A stretch of 64,000 nucleotides of DNA from Brienomyrus brachyistius (Eukaryota > Chordata > Actinopteri > Osteoglossiformes > Mormyridae): positions 13,157,519-13,221,518 of the forward strand of contig NC_064539.1 in the NCBI RefSeq assembly GCF_023856365.1, given 5' to 3'. The translations under genes were made by a program, and so were the position numbers. Below are positions 49,191-62,152 of this stretch, in pieces. The notes beneath the pieces are model-generated. The model had not been told where the DNA came from and searched no databases. It saw nothing but the letters and a program-made list of their open reading frames with translations. The number at the start of each line of letters is the position of its first letter. Position 1 is the first letter of the stretch.

Positions 49191-51036
49191 AAGGTGCGTT
49201 TTCAAACTGCTATAATTAAAGATACTTCTCTTACAAGCGACGACGTAAAACCCTCAGTAGCACTTACTCCTCTTGATCTAATGTTCGCAAAAATATTTTA
49301 CATCACATGTAAATTGAAGCATGACATAATCTGTGTTAAGTAACACTGTATCCCCGTCTCTCACTAAAATTGGAACTTCCCTTAGCTATGGCAGTTAAGA
49401 ATAAAGTCTCTCCCCACCCCACTGGTCCCTGGATTGGTTCTTGGAAGATGAGCACTTTGTTTCTTGAATTTCTTGCAGACACAAAAAGGACCATGTCGTC
49501 ATGTAGACAGACGTGCCCGGACACGTCCCATTTGCCACACGGCCACATTGCCAGGGCCTGTCAACGGCTAAAAGTGGAGCAGGGCATAGATCAAATGGCC
49601 AATCATTTTCAGTGTTTACCCCGACGGGAACAGGAACTGTAGGGGTTAGCGAAAGGGCGACGCTCTGTCTTGGTCTAACACCGCCAGAGGAAAAGCCACC
49701 TGCTGACAACACATAAAGATAAATTAGGAGGTCAGGTAAATATGGATGTGGGAGAGTGTTTTCTGGTAGTCGTGGAAGCGGGGAACGTCTGGGTCAGTGA
49801 GATTTATGCCAGAGTGCTCATTAAAATTAAGCAAGTTATTTTTGGGAGGGAAAGATAGATGAAGCACTTCTCTACTGTGCTAGACGTATCAATGAAGAGG
49901 GTGCCCCATATCCAAGATAGTGATGTGTAGTATTTGTTTATACTGCTTAAATGGGACCATTTATTTTTATATCTTCATTTTTCACACAAATTTAGGCATT
50001 CTCAAAGATGCTATACTGCATTTGGCTGAATGCACTCCTCAACGTAGTATCAAGGGGAAAGAATATTAGGGTCTCCAGTAAACAATTTTTCTAGTCAATG
50101 GAAATTTCTCATGCTACAAGAAAAGTTGTCACTGATTGGATGAGCCATGCAACTAGAAACCTGCAGATGTTCAACACGTCTCTAGGGGGCGCTTAATAAA
50201 CAAACAGGGTAACTTAAAACCCAGTATGGCAGAAAGAAAAGTCACATTTACATCTTGGAATGTACTCATTAAGAATCCAAGTTTCTTACATCTACCTAAA
50301 AACAAGTTATATAGGCAGAAAATTACATTAGCTTAAAATATTACAAAAAGAAAAAAATAATTTATAGAGTCAAACTACAAAACATCAATAAAATCTGGAC
50401 AAATATATACTAAAATTTGGTGGCTCAGGAAAAATGTCCTATACCGGTATAACTTCAGATTGAGAGCTTAAATGACCATTCAATTTGTTTCAACTTATAT
50501 TATCAATTTACTTTATTAACACTGAAGCACCAAACTCAATGGGAAAGAATGGGATTAAAGTTGAGAAAAGGAGGACATCCGACTGCTAGAGTGACTGACC
50601 CTATGGACCCATTTTGTCCTGGAACTAATGTGTACCCTCTGCGTGTGTCCGACCTCCCAGAGCCTTCATTCAGAGGCAATGTACCAGACAGAGTGGCTCA
50701 CATCCTTTCTTATAAGGTCTACGAGTCTGAAAAGAATACCTTCTGTTGCATTTATAACAAATGGAAAGAAGACCTGCCTGAGGATCACTCAGCGTACAGG
50801 CGGCTCTAACACAGTCCAACTTTAGAGCTTAACTGCACTCAAACTTCATCTCAATAACACTCTGCCGCCCTATGACTTCACCATTTTGACTTCTACATGA
50901 TCAGTTCGGATCTATGCAGCATTTACAGACATTCCAGCTCATGGATAACAAGAGCCAATGAGCTATACACACAGCACACGGCTTGCAGGCCGTTGAGCAT
51001 CAAGAAGCAACGTCTTCTCTTACACAAACACTCCTT

Positions 51037-51038
<2 letters not shown>

Positions 51039-51091
<53 letters not shown>
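51039..51091 (+). repeat. AT dinucleotide microsatellite
   Basis: About 26 uninterrupted AT units. Frames through it (IYIYIY) are not genes. Confidence 0.95.
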
Positions 51092-51092
<1 letters not shown>

Positions 51093-52668
51093 TGTACCTG
51101 CATTCTCGCCGAACCTCAAATACACTAAAGACTGATGGACTAAAAATGTAGCTCCACATACGGACAATTAAAAATTAAATGTGAACTTCTGCTAAGTGCC
51201 TGTGACCGTGATGGTTATACAATTTCAATATGTTAAACATTTCAATGACATCTCCGGAAACACAGGCTTAAGCAAAACAGGGTTTATCTAATTGTTTTAA
51301 AAAAAAATTTACAAGGGTAAAAATATGTATTTTTTAAATATATAATAACAGTGTTAATGTGTCAGCATGTTTTAAGCAAGTAAGCTTCAAGGTAGTTAGA
51401 TACAGACAGCCAAATAATTCAACGAGAGCCATCTTAAAGAATGGCCATTGACAGCGGATATAATCTCATATTCTGATGGAGCTGGTAATGTGAGGCAGCC
51501 GGCATTAATCACTGGAGGTATTCTAAAACGGAGGCGGGTTGCAACAAAGGGCTCAGGCTTTTTCGATAATTTTTTCATTATCAGAAATTAAAGAGGCATA
51601 AGCTGAAACTGAATCCCTTTGGGAAGCTGCATCTCAGAGGTACAGATGGAATATATATTGTCATGACTGTAAGAGAAAGAATAAAAATTTGACCATTCGC
51701 CTCAGGTCACAGGGAAGCATTTTCACTGCTTTAATTTGCGTCACTCCTCATATTGCTTACCTTTTGTTCACGTAAAGTCCTTTTAGACACAGATTTTAAC
51801 AACGGCATAATTCACCACGGTAAAAAGAAAATTATAAGAATTCTATGCCTGCACCTTTGTCTTCACCTAACATGTCTGGCTTTCCCCAGATTGCTACGGA
51901 TTTTGGAAATAAATGTAAAAAATATGTTAAAATAATCAAATCGAAACATGTTTGACAACAGGATATCAGAATATGTTAAAGAAAAACTTAAAAGTACAGT
52001 AATGCTCTACATGTTACGCAATACAGATAGACAAGCATTTATAGTCATAAATAAATTCGATAAACGATATCTATTTTGCCATCCCCTAGAGTTGCCACTT
52101 TGCATTCGCCACAACATGAAGAGCAAGACAAGATTTTCACAGCTTGTGCAATAAGAAGAGATATGAGAACGAAGTGAGTGCCTGGCAGCTAAGGGGAACT
52201 TTCTGCTGATCAGGCTCCTGGCCCACGTGCGCCTGGCAGTAAGGACACCCTGGCCTTGGCACCCGACAAGGCAGATGTGGCCAGTGTCGGCCGAGTGAAA
52301 TGGGCCCGGCGTGGAACAAACAGACCTGCTGTTTGGGCTGTATGCAGACAGTTAGGGGGAAAAAGGGGTGGGGGTGTGGCTGGTGACCTGATGGAGCACA
52401 GATGCACAAAAGCAAGATTTCAGAACTCGCAGAAGCACTTAATGGCCAAACAAAAGAAACAAACAATAACAATAATAAAAAATACTAATACTAATAATAA
52501 TAATATGAAAACATAACACAACACCATATATGCAAAAATGGTGTAGATATGAAGACATATACCAGCCCAAGCATGTTTCTTTGGCTGCCATTGTGTCCAA
52601 AGCTATAAACCTGTCAATTAGCTGGAAATATCAAATTAAAAAAAATAAAAAAAAAAAAGGTTTTGAAG

Positions 52669-52917
52669 TGGGCGGCACAGTGGTTGCCTCACACCTCTGG
52701 AACCTGGATTCGGGTCAACATGCTGAGGCTGATTAGAGTTACCAAACTGCTTGTAGGTTTGCATATATGAGTGAATGGTGTGTGAGTGAATGGTGTGAGT
52801 GTGCCCTGTGATGGGTTGGTGCCCCATCCTAGATCGATCCCTACTTTGCGCCCATAGGCTCCGGACACCCCACAATCCTGAACAGCATAAACAGTTTCAG
52901 AAAATGTATGAAAGGAT
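52669..52917 (+). mobile_element. Internally deleted ATGG-tailed SINE, with 10-bp TSD
   Basis: It starts tgggcggcacagtgg, lacks part of the head and middle, then shows 'catgctgaggctgattagagttac', 'ccctgtgatgggttgg', 'cccataggctccggac' and a decayed tail. The direct repeat GGTTTTGAAG lies at 52659-52668 and 52918-52927, preceded on the left by an A-run. The ATGG tail has almost vanished. Confidence 0.85.
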
Positions 52918-53156
52918 GGTTTTGAAGGCTGATGCTGAGTGATTCTCTGGAACATGGGGAAATAAAGGTTTTCTTTCTGGAAGGCACACTGCCATATTTT
53001 AGATACTAAAGGTTGTGGCATAATTGTCATAATGAACAGCCATCAACTCGAAATTCAGGAGTAGGACCAAAAACTTCTTTGTCCCTTTACTTTCCAGCTC
53101 CAATCTATCCACCAGTGCTCATGTCATGTTTAAGAGGTGTGACTAAACTGTCCTGG

Positions 53157-53238
53157 GCCGCCACATGGCTGAATGGACTAAGTGGGTGGCTGAGATCAGT
53201 CCATCCCTACTGTCACGGGTTCAAGGCTGGCCAGAGGC

Positions 53239-53243
<5 letters not shown>
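53157..53243 (+). mobile_element. Third tRNA-like SINE family, fragment
   Basis: 'ccgccacatggctgaatggac' (A-box context), 'gtgggtggctgagatc', a good B-box (cgggttcaaggctgg) and 'ccagaggccagg'. This matches the order seen at 8486-8580. It runs directly into a GGCA microsatellite. Confidence 0.55.

Positions 53244-53286
<43 letters not shown>
53237..53286 (+). repeat. GGCA microsatellite
   Basis: About twelve GGCA units at the 3' edge of the SINE fragment, probably grown from its 'ggccagg' sequence. Confidence 0.95.
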
Positions 53287-53287
<1 letters not shown>

Positions 53288-53289
53288 AG

Positions 53290-56200
53290 GGCGGGCTGAT
53301 TACAATGTGACTGACATGACTCAAATCACCTCAAATAGGACTTTACTTATTCAGTCAAGGTAAATACTGTCAACAAAGGCCATTTCTGCTAATGAAGTGT
53401 GGATCCCTTCATCTCTAAAACAAAAAAGAACCATTAAGTAAAAGTCAGTACAGTATGAACATGTTATCCAATGAGCCTTCTGGCCACCAAGTCTTAGTTA
53501 AATATAATATAATTTATATTTATTCTTTTTTTTAAGAATAAAGGTTTGTAACACATGCACACACACCACCCACAAATCCAGCTGCTTCCATGTATATTTA
53601 AGTGTCAAAAAAGTGCTAATTTGTGTTTCTGTTCACATCTGTAGTAACCAATCTGCAACACGTCAATATCTGCATTCCACTTTTCCCTGCAGGCCTAACT
53701 GTGCTACTCTCAGCCCCACAAAAGTAGTCTCAAAATGGGACAGCAGCATATTTACTCATGTTTACTCAGAGGGGTGCGCAGAAATGCAGGTCCACCGTGC
53801 ACAACAAGTAATTAAGCCTGAATAGGCAAATTATTCCAGTCTACCTCTCCCAAACTTTTACTACAAAGCAATTGCTTTTGAGTTTTGGCTGCACATAGAC
53901 AGCGTGACTTGGAATGGAGAGGTGGAGAGAGGGGAAAGCTTTCCAGCACATCACCCCCATGAGCCCTGAACTGGAGAACTGAGCAAATTCAAACAGAAAT
54001 TCAAGACACCAAACATAGCGTGGATCTCAAGTTGTTTGTGGAGAACATACAGCACCACTAAACTGTGGAAATCAGTCTTCAAGAACAAAAATCTGTACAA
54101 ATTATGGATTTCCAAGACTAGTCTACAAAAATATTTTCACGAATTCCCCACAAATTAGGGAAAAATGTTGCTTTATTATAAAAAGTATCACTCAACTACG
54201 AAATGCTGAGGATCTGCACAATTAATCACTTTGCACGTGGCTATTTTTGTGCAGTTATCGAACCTAGCTACAGAAACCGACAGCAAGTTTCAAAACGAAG
54301 TCTGAACCTCTGATCTGGAAAGTCTATTTTTATCAGTGTCAGAGAGTTGGTTGATAAATAGGCCATCTGTTCGTGAGAACACCATAAACGTCTTACTAGT
54401 AAAACTACCAGTAAACACTATTAGTATTGTTACCGAGTACACTTCAGAAAATCTGGCTATGCAATGCTTGTGGAAATTCACAGTGTTTAGAGAAACCCTT
54501 ATTATTGCTCAGTAATTTTCATACTTTTTGGATAGTCAAACTCAGTTTAAGAAAGGACCAAGGCCTTCAAGCAAAGATGAATTTTGTCCGTGTAACCTGT
54601 GTAGTACCCCAACTTATTTTTCTTCAATTGTATGTTATACAAGCAATACAAACTCTGCTCAGCTGAAACCAGTATATTCATATACAACCCTAGACGGACA
54701 CCCCAACCCCAGTTAAGTATTGAAACCTTACAAACTAACACCTCTCAGTATGAACGTATTTAGAAAATTTAAGTTACTTCAGTTGTTTTTCTACATAAAA
54801 TACCTCAAAATTACAAACTGATATCTATATAAAAGTGACAAATTGCTGACAAATGTGGGTCATGCCCATTATTTACACCATTCAATATTTTCTAGCTATT
54901 GCTATTCTCCAGTTACAAACTAAATTCCAAAAAATAATCTTCATGCAAAAAAGTCACATTGGAACAATTTACAAGAAAATACATTTATAAATATCCAAAC
55001 TATACCTATGAATCAAAGAGACCTCATAACATTCTGAACTGGTGAGATATACACAACCCTTTACTACATTTATGTTGACGCAAAGTACAATTCAAATGAT
55101 AATCTTAAAACGTATTCGCAAGCAGCAGGGGGCCCAACGAACACTCCGGAAATAAAGTGTAGTTAATTGAAAGTAATGGGGTAATAGGAAATGCTTTGCC
55201 AAATATTAATGCTGAATAATCCTGGGTTTCACAACTCAGGAAATACATTTCTAAATAATTTTCATGACAGAAGTCAAGTATGAACATGGATTTCATTCAT
55301 CAGTGAGTTATTTGAATGATTTTATGCAAATGAAGTGTTGCAATTTTACTGAGAGAGTAATAGCTGCTTCTTGCTGTGTAACCATGGTAGTAATGCTATT
55401 AACAGGCAACCAATTGTAATTCATATACATATAATAATACTATATAACACTATAATTCATTTTTCTATAATTCATAGTTTCTGTAGCACCTTTAGTTTTT
55501 GAAAATGATCTGCTATAAGAAAATAAATTATATATAATCTTAATTTAAAATTCCAGTTTACATAAGATAAAAATATGATTAAATATTTGTCTTTAAGAAT
55601 GACAACCTTTTATAATCTAAAGCCAAAAGAACATGATAAGTAGTTACACAGTGTGACTCATTTTGCATTTCATGGAAATTTTGCCAAGACTGTTACACAA
55701 TTCATTCACAAACCTTGACACAATTTAAACACCTTTTTGGTTTGAATAAATGTGGTTTCCAGAAAAATAATTTCTTCCAATGATCTTTAGTAGACAGCTA
55801 TTCCGTTGTCCTTGTTCTGATCATTCAGCTTTTTCACTCCTGCAACACACACACACATGCAAATTTCTATGTAAAAGACGTGCAAACTTATAGTTGTTAA
55901 GGTTCTCTCTGTGTTTCACACACACACATGCAAGCACATGACACACAACACACATATCCACATGACACAAATTTGTCATGTAAAAGATGTGCAAACTTAT
56001 TGTTGATTAATTTTCCATCGCTCTCTTTCTCTCTCTTACTCTCACACACACACGAAAGAATGCAGACACCTGCACAAACTCTCCGCTGCTCACATGCGTA
56101 TACAAGCACGCACTCGCACACGATCTCACAAATGCCAGCATGCACACACACATACACATTCCCCAGGAATTAATCTCCAAGAAGTGCAGATTTGTTTGTT

Positions 56201-57580
56201 TTGTTTTGATTTTTGAATACAGGTAACCCCCCCTCCCCCCCATCTTTTCCTTTCTAACCTATCACACGGTTTTCCACCTGGATTGACTTCAAATATGTGA
56301 CAAAAGGAAATCACAGCAGTTCCATATCCTCTGGTTGACAGTGTAATTCCTTCTGCCTTCCAGCCATGTCTGCAAAAGTCAGACAGTTTATTTCTCTACA
56401 TAGACATTTCAACCAAGGGCTCAGTACTTGCCAGGTAATTTTAACAATACATTGATTGTTTCTTTCTTTAAGAAAACCCTTTCCTAAATATATAAGAATC
56501 ATTAAAACAAAAAAAAATCCATTGACTACCTATAAGTATCAAACAGATCCGTGAGAGAGTAGTCTGCAGTACATTCAATCTTTTATATTTTCGCTAACAA
56601 TTTAGTAATAAACATGAATGAACAACCTAGCAGTGCTCTTTATATACAGAAAAAAATACATAATGACTTCTTCAATGATACTTCATTAACAAGTTCATTC
56701 AAATGAATGAAACCACTGAATAATATCCAGACAAGGTAAATGCGTGAAATGCAGTTTAAAATGATATTCTGGTACACCTGATATAAAAGCGAAAAGCTGA
56801 GCTGCAGACTGCAGTATTCAAGGTACCTAGACTGGATAATCATTCATTTCCTCTGGAAGGATTAAAAATGTATTAAATTGGAACACTTGCAGTATATAGC
56901 TTACCATACTGAAGCCCAAAACACAATTTCTTTTGTCTGAGACAAACTAGGCTTAATCCACTAGCTTCCTTCATTCCAAGTACCAGAGTGTTAGCGGATG
57001 GATTTGAACAGACCACAAGTGCCTCTAATTAAGGGTCGATGAAATTAGCAGCTAATCTGGGATGTCAGGGCATTCGATTCCACCACATCCGGGGGTCAAA
57101 CAGCAAGAGACGGGGGGAAAATACCTCTCACATGCAGAGCAGAGGGCAGCCCTAGCCCTCCACAGTCATGGGAGTCGTTAAAAGGAAATAACCACAATCT
57201 GGGTCAGGGAGATCTTACATCTGGAAAACAAGGGGTAACACCCAAATGAATGTCTGACCGTAAGTAGGCAGGTAGACGGAGACCGGGGCCGAACGAGCCA
57301 GCTAACACCTCCAAGACAACATCTCTCAGAGACTGAAAAAAAAAACTTAAGTGCAGTCTACAAGTGCTAACAGTTTGATTTGGATGAGAACCTGTTCGCT
57401 GTACACAGGCCAAGTTAATTTCTAAATTCAAAAAGCACACAGAATCACATTTCACGCAAAGCTGCATGCTGAGTTGGCTATAGCTCACCCATGAGGCGAG
57501 AATATACTTCTGCTCCAATGTACTTCCTCCTCCAGGAGACCTTAAAACTAAGCCAAATACGCCACCCTTAAATTTACCTG
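53290..57580. other. Unassigned AT-rich DNA
   Basis: No gene is recognised. The region at 55840-56170 is rich in CA microsatellite and contains a tandem duplication, listed separately. A C-rich tract lies at 56227-56240. Confidence 0.35.
55846..56020 (+). repeat. Diverged tandem duplication of about 110 bp with CA tracts
   Basis: 'atgtaaaagacgtgcaaactta' followed by 'tagttgtt' at about 55870 recurs as 'atgtaaaagatgtgcaaactta' plus 'ttgttgatt' at about 55979, each next to CA-rich sequence. The arms have diverged modestly. Confidence 0.75.
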
Positions 57581-57588
57581 TAATGTAC

Positions 57589-57804
57589 AAATCAGTAGGT
57601 CGCCGGCTCAAATCCTGTGGCCGGCAGAGTTGTCCAGTCACTGCTGGGCCCTTGAGCAAGGCCCTTAACTTGGAAAAAATGCTCCAGGGGCCCTGGAGAA
57701 ATGACTAACCCCTTGCTCTGACCCCATACTTTGCTCTCACTTGTATATGCCCATGTCTCATAAGGGAGCAAGATGGGATATTAATAATAAAAAAAAATTA
57801 ATCC
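57589..57804 (+). mobile_element. tRNA-derived SINE (second family), 5'-truncated
   Basis: It begins near a B-box (ccggctcaaatcctg), then 'ctgctgggcccttgagcaaggc', 'ccttaacttgg', 'gctccaggggccctgg' and ends in an AAT/A-rich tail. A 7-bp direct repeat, AATGTAC, occurs at 57582-57588 and 57805-57811. The A-box half is missing. Confidence 0.75.
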
Positions 57805-57811
57805 AATGTAC

Positions 57812-59112
57812 TTGTACTGATACAAATAGGGAATAAAGTATCATTTTCAATTTCCTTCACAATTTGAAAAGCTTTGTTTAGTGGTGTGGCGGCAGGATAA
57901 CTCCTGATCTGCCTCCGGTATTCAGCTCACAGCAGCTGCTCAGGTAACAGGTGCAGGATGGGCTGGAATTCCTCCACAGTAAGACCCAGGATGAAAGGCA
58001 GGTGGTCACTGATCAGGAAGGTTGCAGGAAGCTTAAGTCCCACTCTGTCATTTGATATATAAACGCCATTACCAAAACAATAAAATAATAAGTTAATAAT
58101 AATAATTACGATAATAATCCTTTTCTCCAGTGCCACCCCAATTCAAGTAATAGCTTGAATTGAACTGAAAACAAAACATAGATTTAAATAAACCACAGAA
58201 GAATCTATATACATATATGTATACATACCTATTCTATACACACACACACACACATTATATACATTCATTTATACACACAATCAGTCCCACTACACCGTGT
58301 GATATTACACAGTGAATCTGTTCCAATGCGATTGATATGTTAGTACCCAAGTCCAATATAGTGCGGATTTACCTTAGTATTTGCGTGCTTTTCAGTCAGA
58401 TAGAACAGCGCTAAGCAGATTACAATGCAATGATGTTGGCAAGAAGCACTACTGCATGCAACTATCCAAGTGAACGATAGTGATGTCGGATTCGTGAACA
58501 AAAAAAAATGGTTCTTCTGAACTGGTTCTTTTCAGTGAATCAGTCAAACCAGTTTTAAATTTAAACAATAGCACTTTTCTGTATATCCACACATTGCACA
58601 GGTCAGAGTCTTACATTACAAAAATCTAAAAATATTTGACAAATTATTATACAAGAACACAACCTTTTTAAATTCACTTAGATTTGCTATTCATAGACTG
58701 TCCGTAGTCATGTTGCCTTCAGTGCTCCTCCGCATACCATAATCAGCTGTACTTGTGCTATGTGCATGTCCAGTGGCATGGTGGCTCTGGCTTACTATTC
58801 CCGACTTAGAAAGTTAGCGAGTTCGGCACAATGTTCTTTGCTAACATTCGGCACACACTCATAAGACCCACAGAAGATGTTTATGATATAATTTATGAAT
58901 ATTTTATTATTATTTTAGATGCATATAAGTATGCTATTGGCCACTGAAGTCACATGTTTTTATTTTTAAAATCACCAAGATTTGGGGCTTGATTCCCCTA
59001 ACCCTATTCTTCCCATTGGATGTGTATTTTACTATGCGATTTTAGAGAATGCAAGGATTTTCAGGAGCATATTAGTCGCATTGTAGCAGGACTGTACACA
59101 TACACATACGCA
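57812..59112. other. Unassigned DNA
   Basis: At 58480-58555 'attcgtgaac', 'tggttcttctgaactgg' and 'tcaaaccagtttt' resemble a dispersed fish repeat with repeated 'gaaccggttc' wording, but the match is loose. A short CA tract is at 58239-58254. No gene is recognised. Confidence 0.3.
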
Positions 59113-60249
59113 CAGACAGTAGGGACAAAAGTATTGGGGCACACCTCTTAATCATTCTGGTGTTTCATTCGGACCCATTGCCACAGGTATAGTAAATCAA
59201 GCACCTAGCCATGTAGTCAGATTTACAAACATTTGTGAAAGAAAGGGTTGTTCTAAAGAGCTCAGTGAATTCAAGCATGGTATTGCCAGAGGATGTCAAT
59301 AACACAAGAAATTCCAATAAAAAATTCAATAAAATATCTCACAGTCAACTGTATGTGACACTATTGCATGGTGGAAGTGTTTAGGAACAACAGCCATGAA
59401 GAGTAGACCATGTAAAATAACAGAACGGAGTCACCGAGTGCTGAGGCGCATAGTGCATAAAAAAAAAAAAATAACTGCAGCGTCTCCAAGCTTCCTCTGG
59501 CATTAGCCCCAAAACAAAAACTGTGCACCAGGAGCTTTATGGAATGAGTTTCCATGGCCGAGCAGCTGCATGCACGCCTCACATCACCAAGCGCATTGCC
59601 AAGCTTAGGATGGAGTGGTGTGAAGCACATCACCCTGGTCTTTGGAGCAGTAGCAACGCGTTCTGTGTTGTGATGAATCACGCTTCTCAGTCTGGCAGTC
59701 TGACAGTTTTGGTAGATGCCAGGGGAACGTTACCTGCCTGACTGCAAAGTTTGATGGAGGACAATGGTGTGGGGCTGTTTTTCAGGGGCTGGGATAGGCC
59801 CCTTAGTTCTACTGAAGGAAACTAAATGCTTCAGCATACCAAGACATTTTGGACAATTCTATGCTTCTAACTTTGTGGAAACAATTGGGGGAAGGCCCTC
59901 TTCTGTTCCAGCATGATGGTGCCGCATTGCAGCTGGGAGAGTTTGGTGTGGAAGAAATTGACTGGGTCACACAAAGCCCTGACCTCAACCTCGTCGAACA
60001 CCTTTGTGATGAACTAGATTGAAGATTGAGAGGCAGGGCTTCACAAATGCTCTTCTGGATGAATGAGCAAAAATTCCCACAGACACACTGCAAAATCTGC
60101 CTTAAAGCCTTTCCAGAAAAGTGGCAGTTGTTATAGCTGCAAAGGAGGGACCAACTCCAATACTGATGACTATGGATTTAGAATGGGATGTCACAAAATA
60201 TCTAGTAGGTGCAATGGCCATGTGTCCCAGTAGTTTTGTCCATATAGTG
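59113..60249 (+). pseudogene. Broken Tc1-like transposon with terminal inverted repeats
   Basis: The ends are inverted copies: 'gggacaaaagtattggggc' near 59122 and 'gtcccagtagttttgtcc' near 60223, matching at about 18 of 21 positions. Transposase blocks appear in order: FHGRAAACTPHITKR (59555-59600), VLCCDESRFSVWQS (aspartate 59672-59674), LFQHDGAALQ (aspartate 59915-59917) and QSPDLNLVEHLCDEL (glutamate 59996-59998). The three catalytic residues survive, but only 26 residues separate the second and third, against 34 usual for the family, so eight codons are missing in frame. Other frameshifts and stops kill it. Confidence 0.85.
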
Positions 60250-60257
60250 TATATGTA

Positions 60258-60301
<44 letters not shown>

Positions 60302-60321
60302 CATACACACACACACACACA
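60250..60321 (+). repeat. TG/TA/CA compound microsatellite between two Tc1-like elements
   Basis: A TG run, about 14 TA units, then CATACA and nine CA units. It fills the whole gap between the right end of one Tc1-like element and the left end of the next. Confidence 0.9.
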
Positions 60322-61620
60322 CAGGTTCAAATGTTTGGGGTCACTTAAAAATTTCCTTAGTTTTTTTTTAAAAAAGCTGTTTTTTTGAAATAACATCAGA
60401 TTGATCAGAAATACTTTGTAAAAACTGGTTATGTTGTAAATGACTGTCATAGCAGTAAATGGCTGTTTTATAAATGGAATACCTACATAGCTGTACATAG
60501 ACCCTCTATCAGCAACAGTTAGTCCTGCGATCCAGTGGAATGTTGTCATTTTAAACTGATCATTAGAAAATCCTTTTGCAATTATGTTAGCACAGATGAA
60601 AATTTTGTACTAAATGAAAAAGCAAAAACAACAATATATGTGTATGTTTCTATATATATATATATTGTAGGCTCAATTACAAGTTCAAAATGGTCAGAAA
60701 CGATGACCTTGAAACTTCTCAGTCATTCTGAGAAATGAAGGCCTTTCCATGCAAGAAATTGCCAGGAAACTGAAGATCTTGTACAATGCTGTGTATTACT
60801 CCTTCACAGAGCAGCACAAACTGGCTCTAACCACAACAAAAAGAGGAAAGGGAGGCCCTGGTGCACAACTGACTGAGAGGATAAACATATTACACTGTGT
60901 AGTTTGAGAGACAGACGCCTCATAGGTCTTCAACAGCCAGCTTCATTAAATAGTGCCTGCAAAAGACCAGTCTCAGCATCAACAGTGAAGGGGAAACTCT
61001 GGGATCCTGGCCTCCTACGCAGAATTGTAAAGAAAAAACTGCATCTCTGAATGGGCAATAAAAGAACAGACTGAGATGGTCAAATTAACAAACACTCAAC
61101 AAAGGAAGATTGGAAAAAAAGTGCTAGAGTACTAAAGTTTCAGGTGTTCGGATCACGAAGAAGAAATTTTGCGCGACACAGATCAAATGAAAAGACACTG
61201 GAGGAGTACTTGGCGAAATCCGTCAAGTATTATGGCGGCCATGTGACAGTCATCACCAAAGCAGCCCCAGACTAAGCGGGAGATTTGTACAGAGTAAAAG
61301 GGATCTTGAAGATGGAAGGCTATCATGCCATTTTGCAATGCCATGCCATGCCCTGTGGACAGCACTTTGTTGGAGCCAAATTCATCCTACAACAGGATAA
61401 TGACCGAAACACAGCTCTAAACTATGCAAGACCTTTTTAAGGGGAAAAAAAGAGTTAGCTGGTATTCTGTGTATAATGGAGTGACCAGCACAGTCACCAG
61501 ATCTCAACTCTATTGAGCAGTTATGGGAGCAGCTTGACCGAATGGTACATGAGAAGTGCCCCTCAAGCCAATCCAACTTGTGGGAGATGCTTCAGGAAGC
61601 CAAGGGGAAAACTCTAATCC
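60322..61620 (+). pseudogene. Broken Tc1-like transposon, 3'-truncated
   Basis: The left end 'caggttcaaatgtttggggtc' is a typical Tc1-type terminus. Transposase traces include 'MQEIARKLKIL'-like HTH sequence near 60750, KRGKGGPGAQLTER (60840-60880), QQDNDRNTALN (aspartate 61402-61404) and SPDLNSIEQLWEQLDRMVHEK (glutamate 61515-61517). The spacing between the two is out of frame, and other stops occur. The matching right terminus was not found before 61.9 kb. After 61640 'ggccaaaaatgttattgcgat' and 'tcgatgtcgataatt' look like part of another dispersed repeat. Confidence 0.8.
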
Positions 61621-61956
61621 CAACATGACAATCTTAACCCCTATCTATAACCGGATGACATGGCCAAAAATGTTATTGCGATAAATTGTTTCATATCAGT
61701 CGATGTCGATAATTATTATAATAAATGTTTAAAGAGTGATTTTTATTGCCGAGTTAAAATTGCAGGAACCAGATGGCTAGTTGTAAAGAAAAAAGATGGA
61801 CAAGTTATTTTATTCATCGCTTAAAAAATACGCCCTGACATTCTTCCTATTGGTCCTTAACTTACAAATTTTCAGACAGGTCCTTAATTCTCTGTAAATT
61901 ATCACTGTCGGGATTTCTCATGGACTGAATTTTACTGAGTACTTTTGGATTTATAT

Positions 61957-61960
61957 ATAT

Positions 61961-62027
<67 letters not shown>

Positions 62028-62034
62028 TATACAC

Positions 62035-62125
<91 letters not shown>

Positions 62126-62152
62126 TACATACACACATATACACACACACAC
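61957..62152 (+). repeat. Long TA/CA compound microsatellite
   Basis: About 195 bp of TA units with interspersed CA blocks, beginning and ending in CA runs. It is almost self-complementary and reads as poly-IY frames on both strands, which are not genes. Confidence 0.95.

Larger units (their letters stand above)
42410..52658. other. Long unassigned stretch
   Basis: No gene is recognised over about 10 kb. Sequence of note: an ACT/AAC/AAT compound array at 42600-42650; GC-richer patches at 42780-43140, 49420-49700 and 52190-52410, each with overlapping open frames on both strands and no familiar domain; a C-rich tract at 49160-49190; and an AT array at 51039-51091. Confidence 0.3.

Noticed and set aside
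49370..49712. Overlapping 67-105 codon frames on both strands as coding exons
   Set aside because: No known motif. Open frames on both strands point to GC-rich composition rather than coding.
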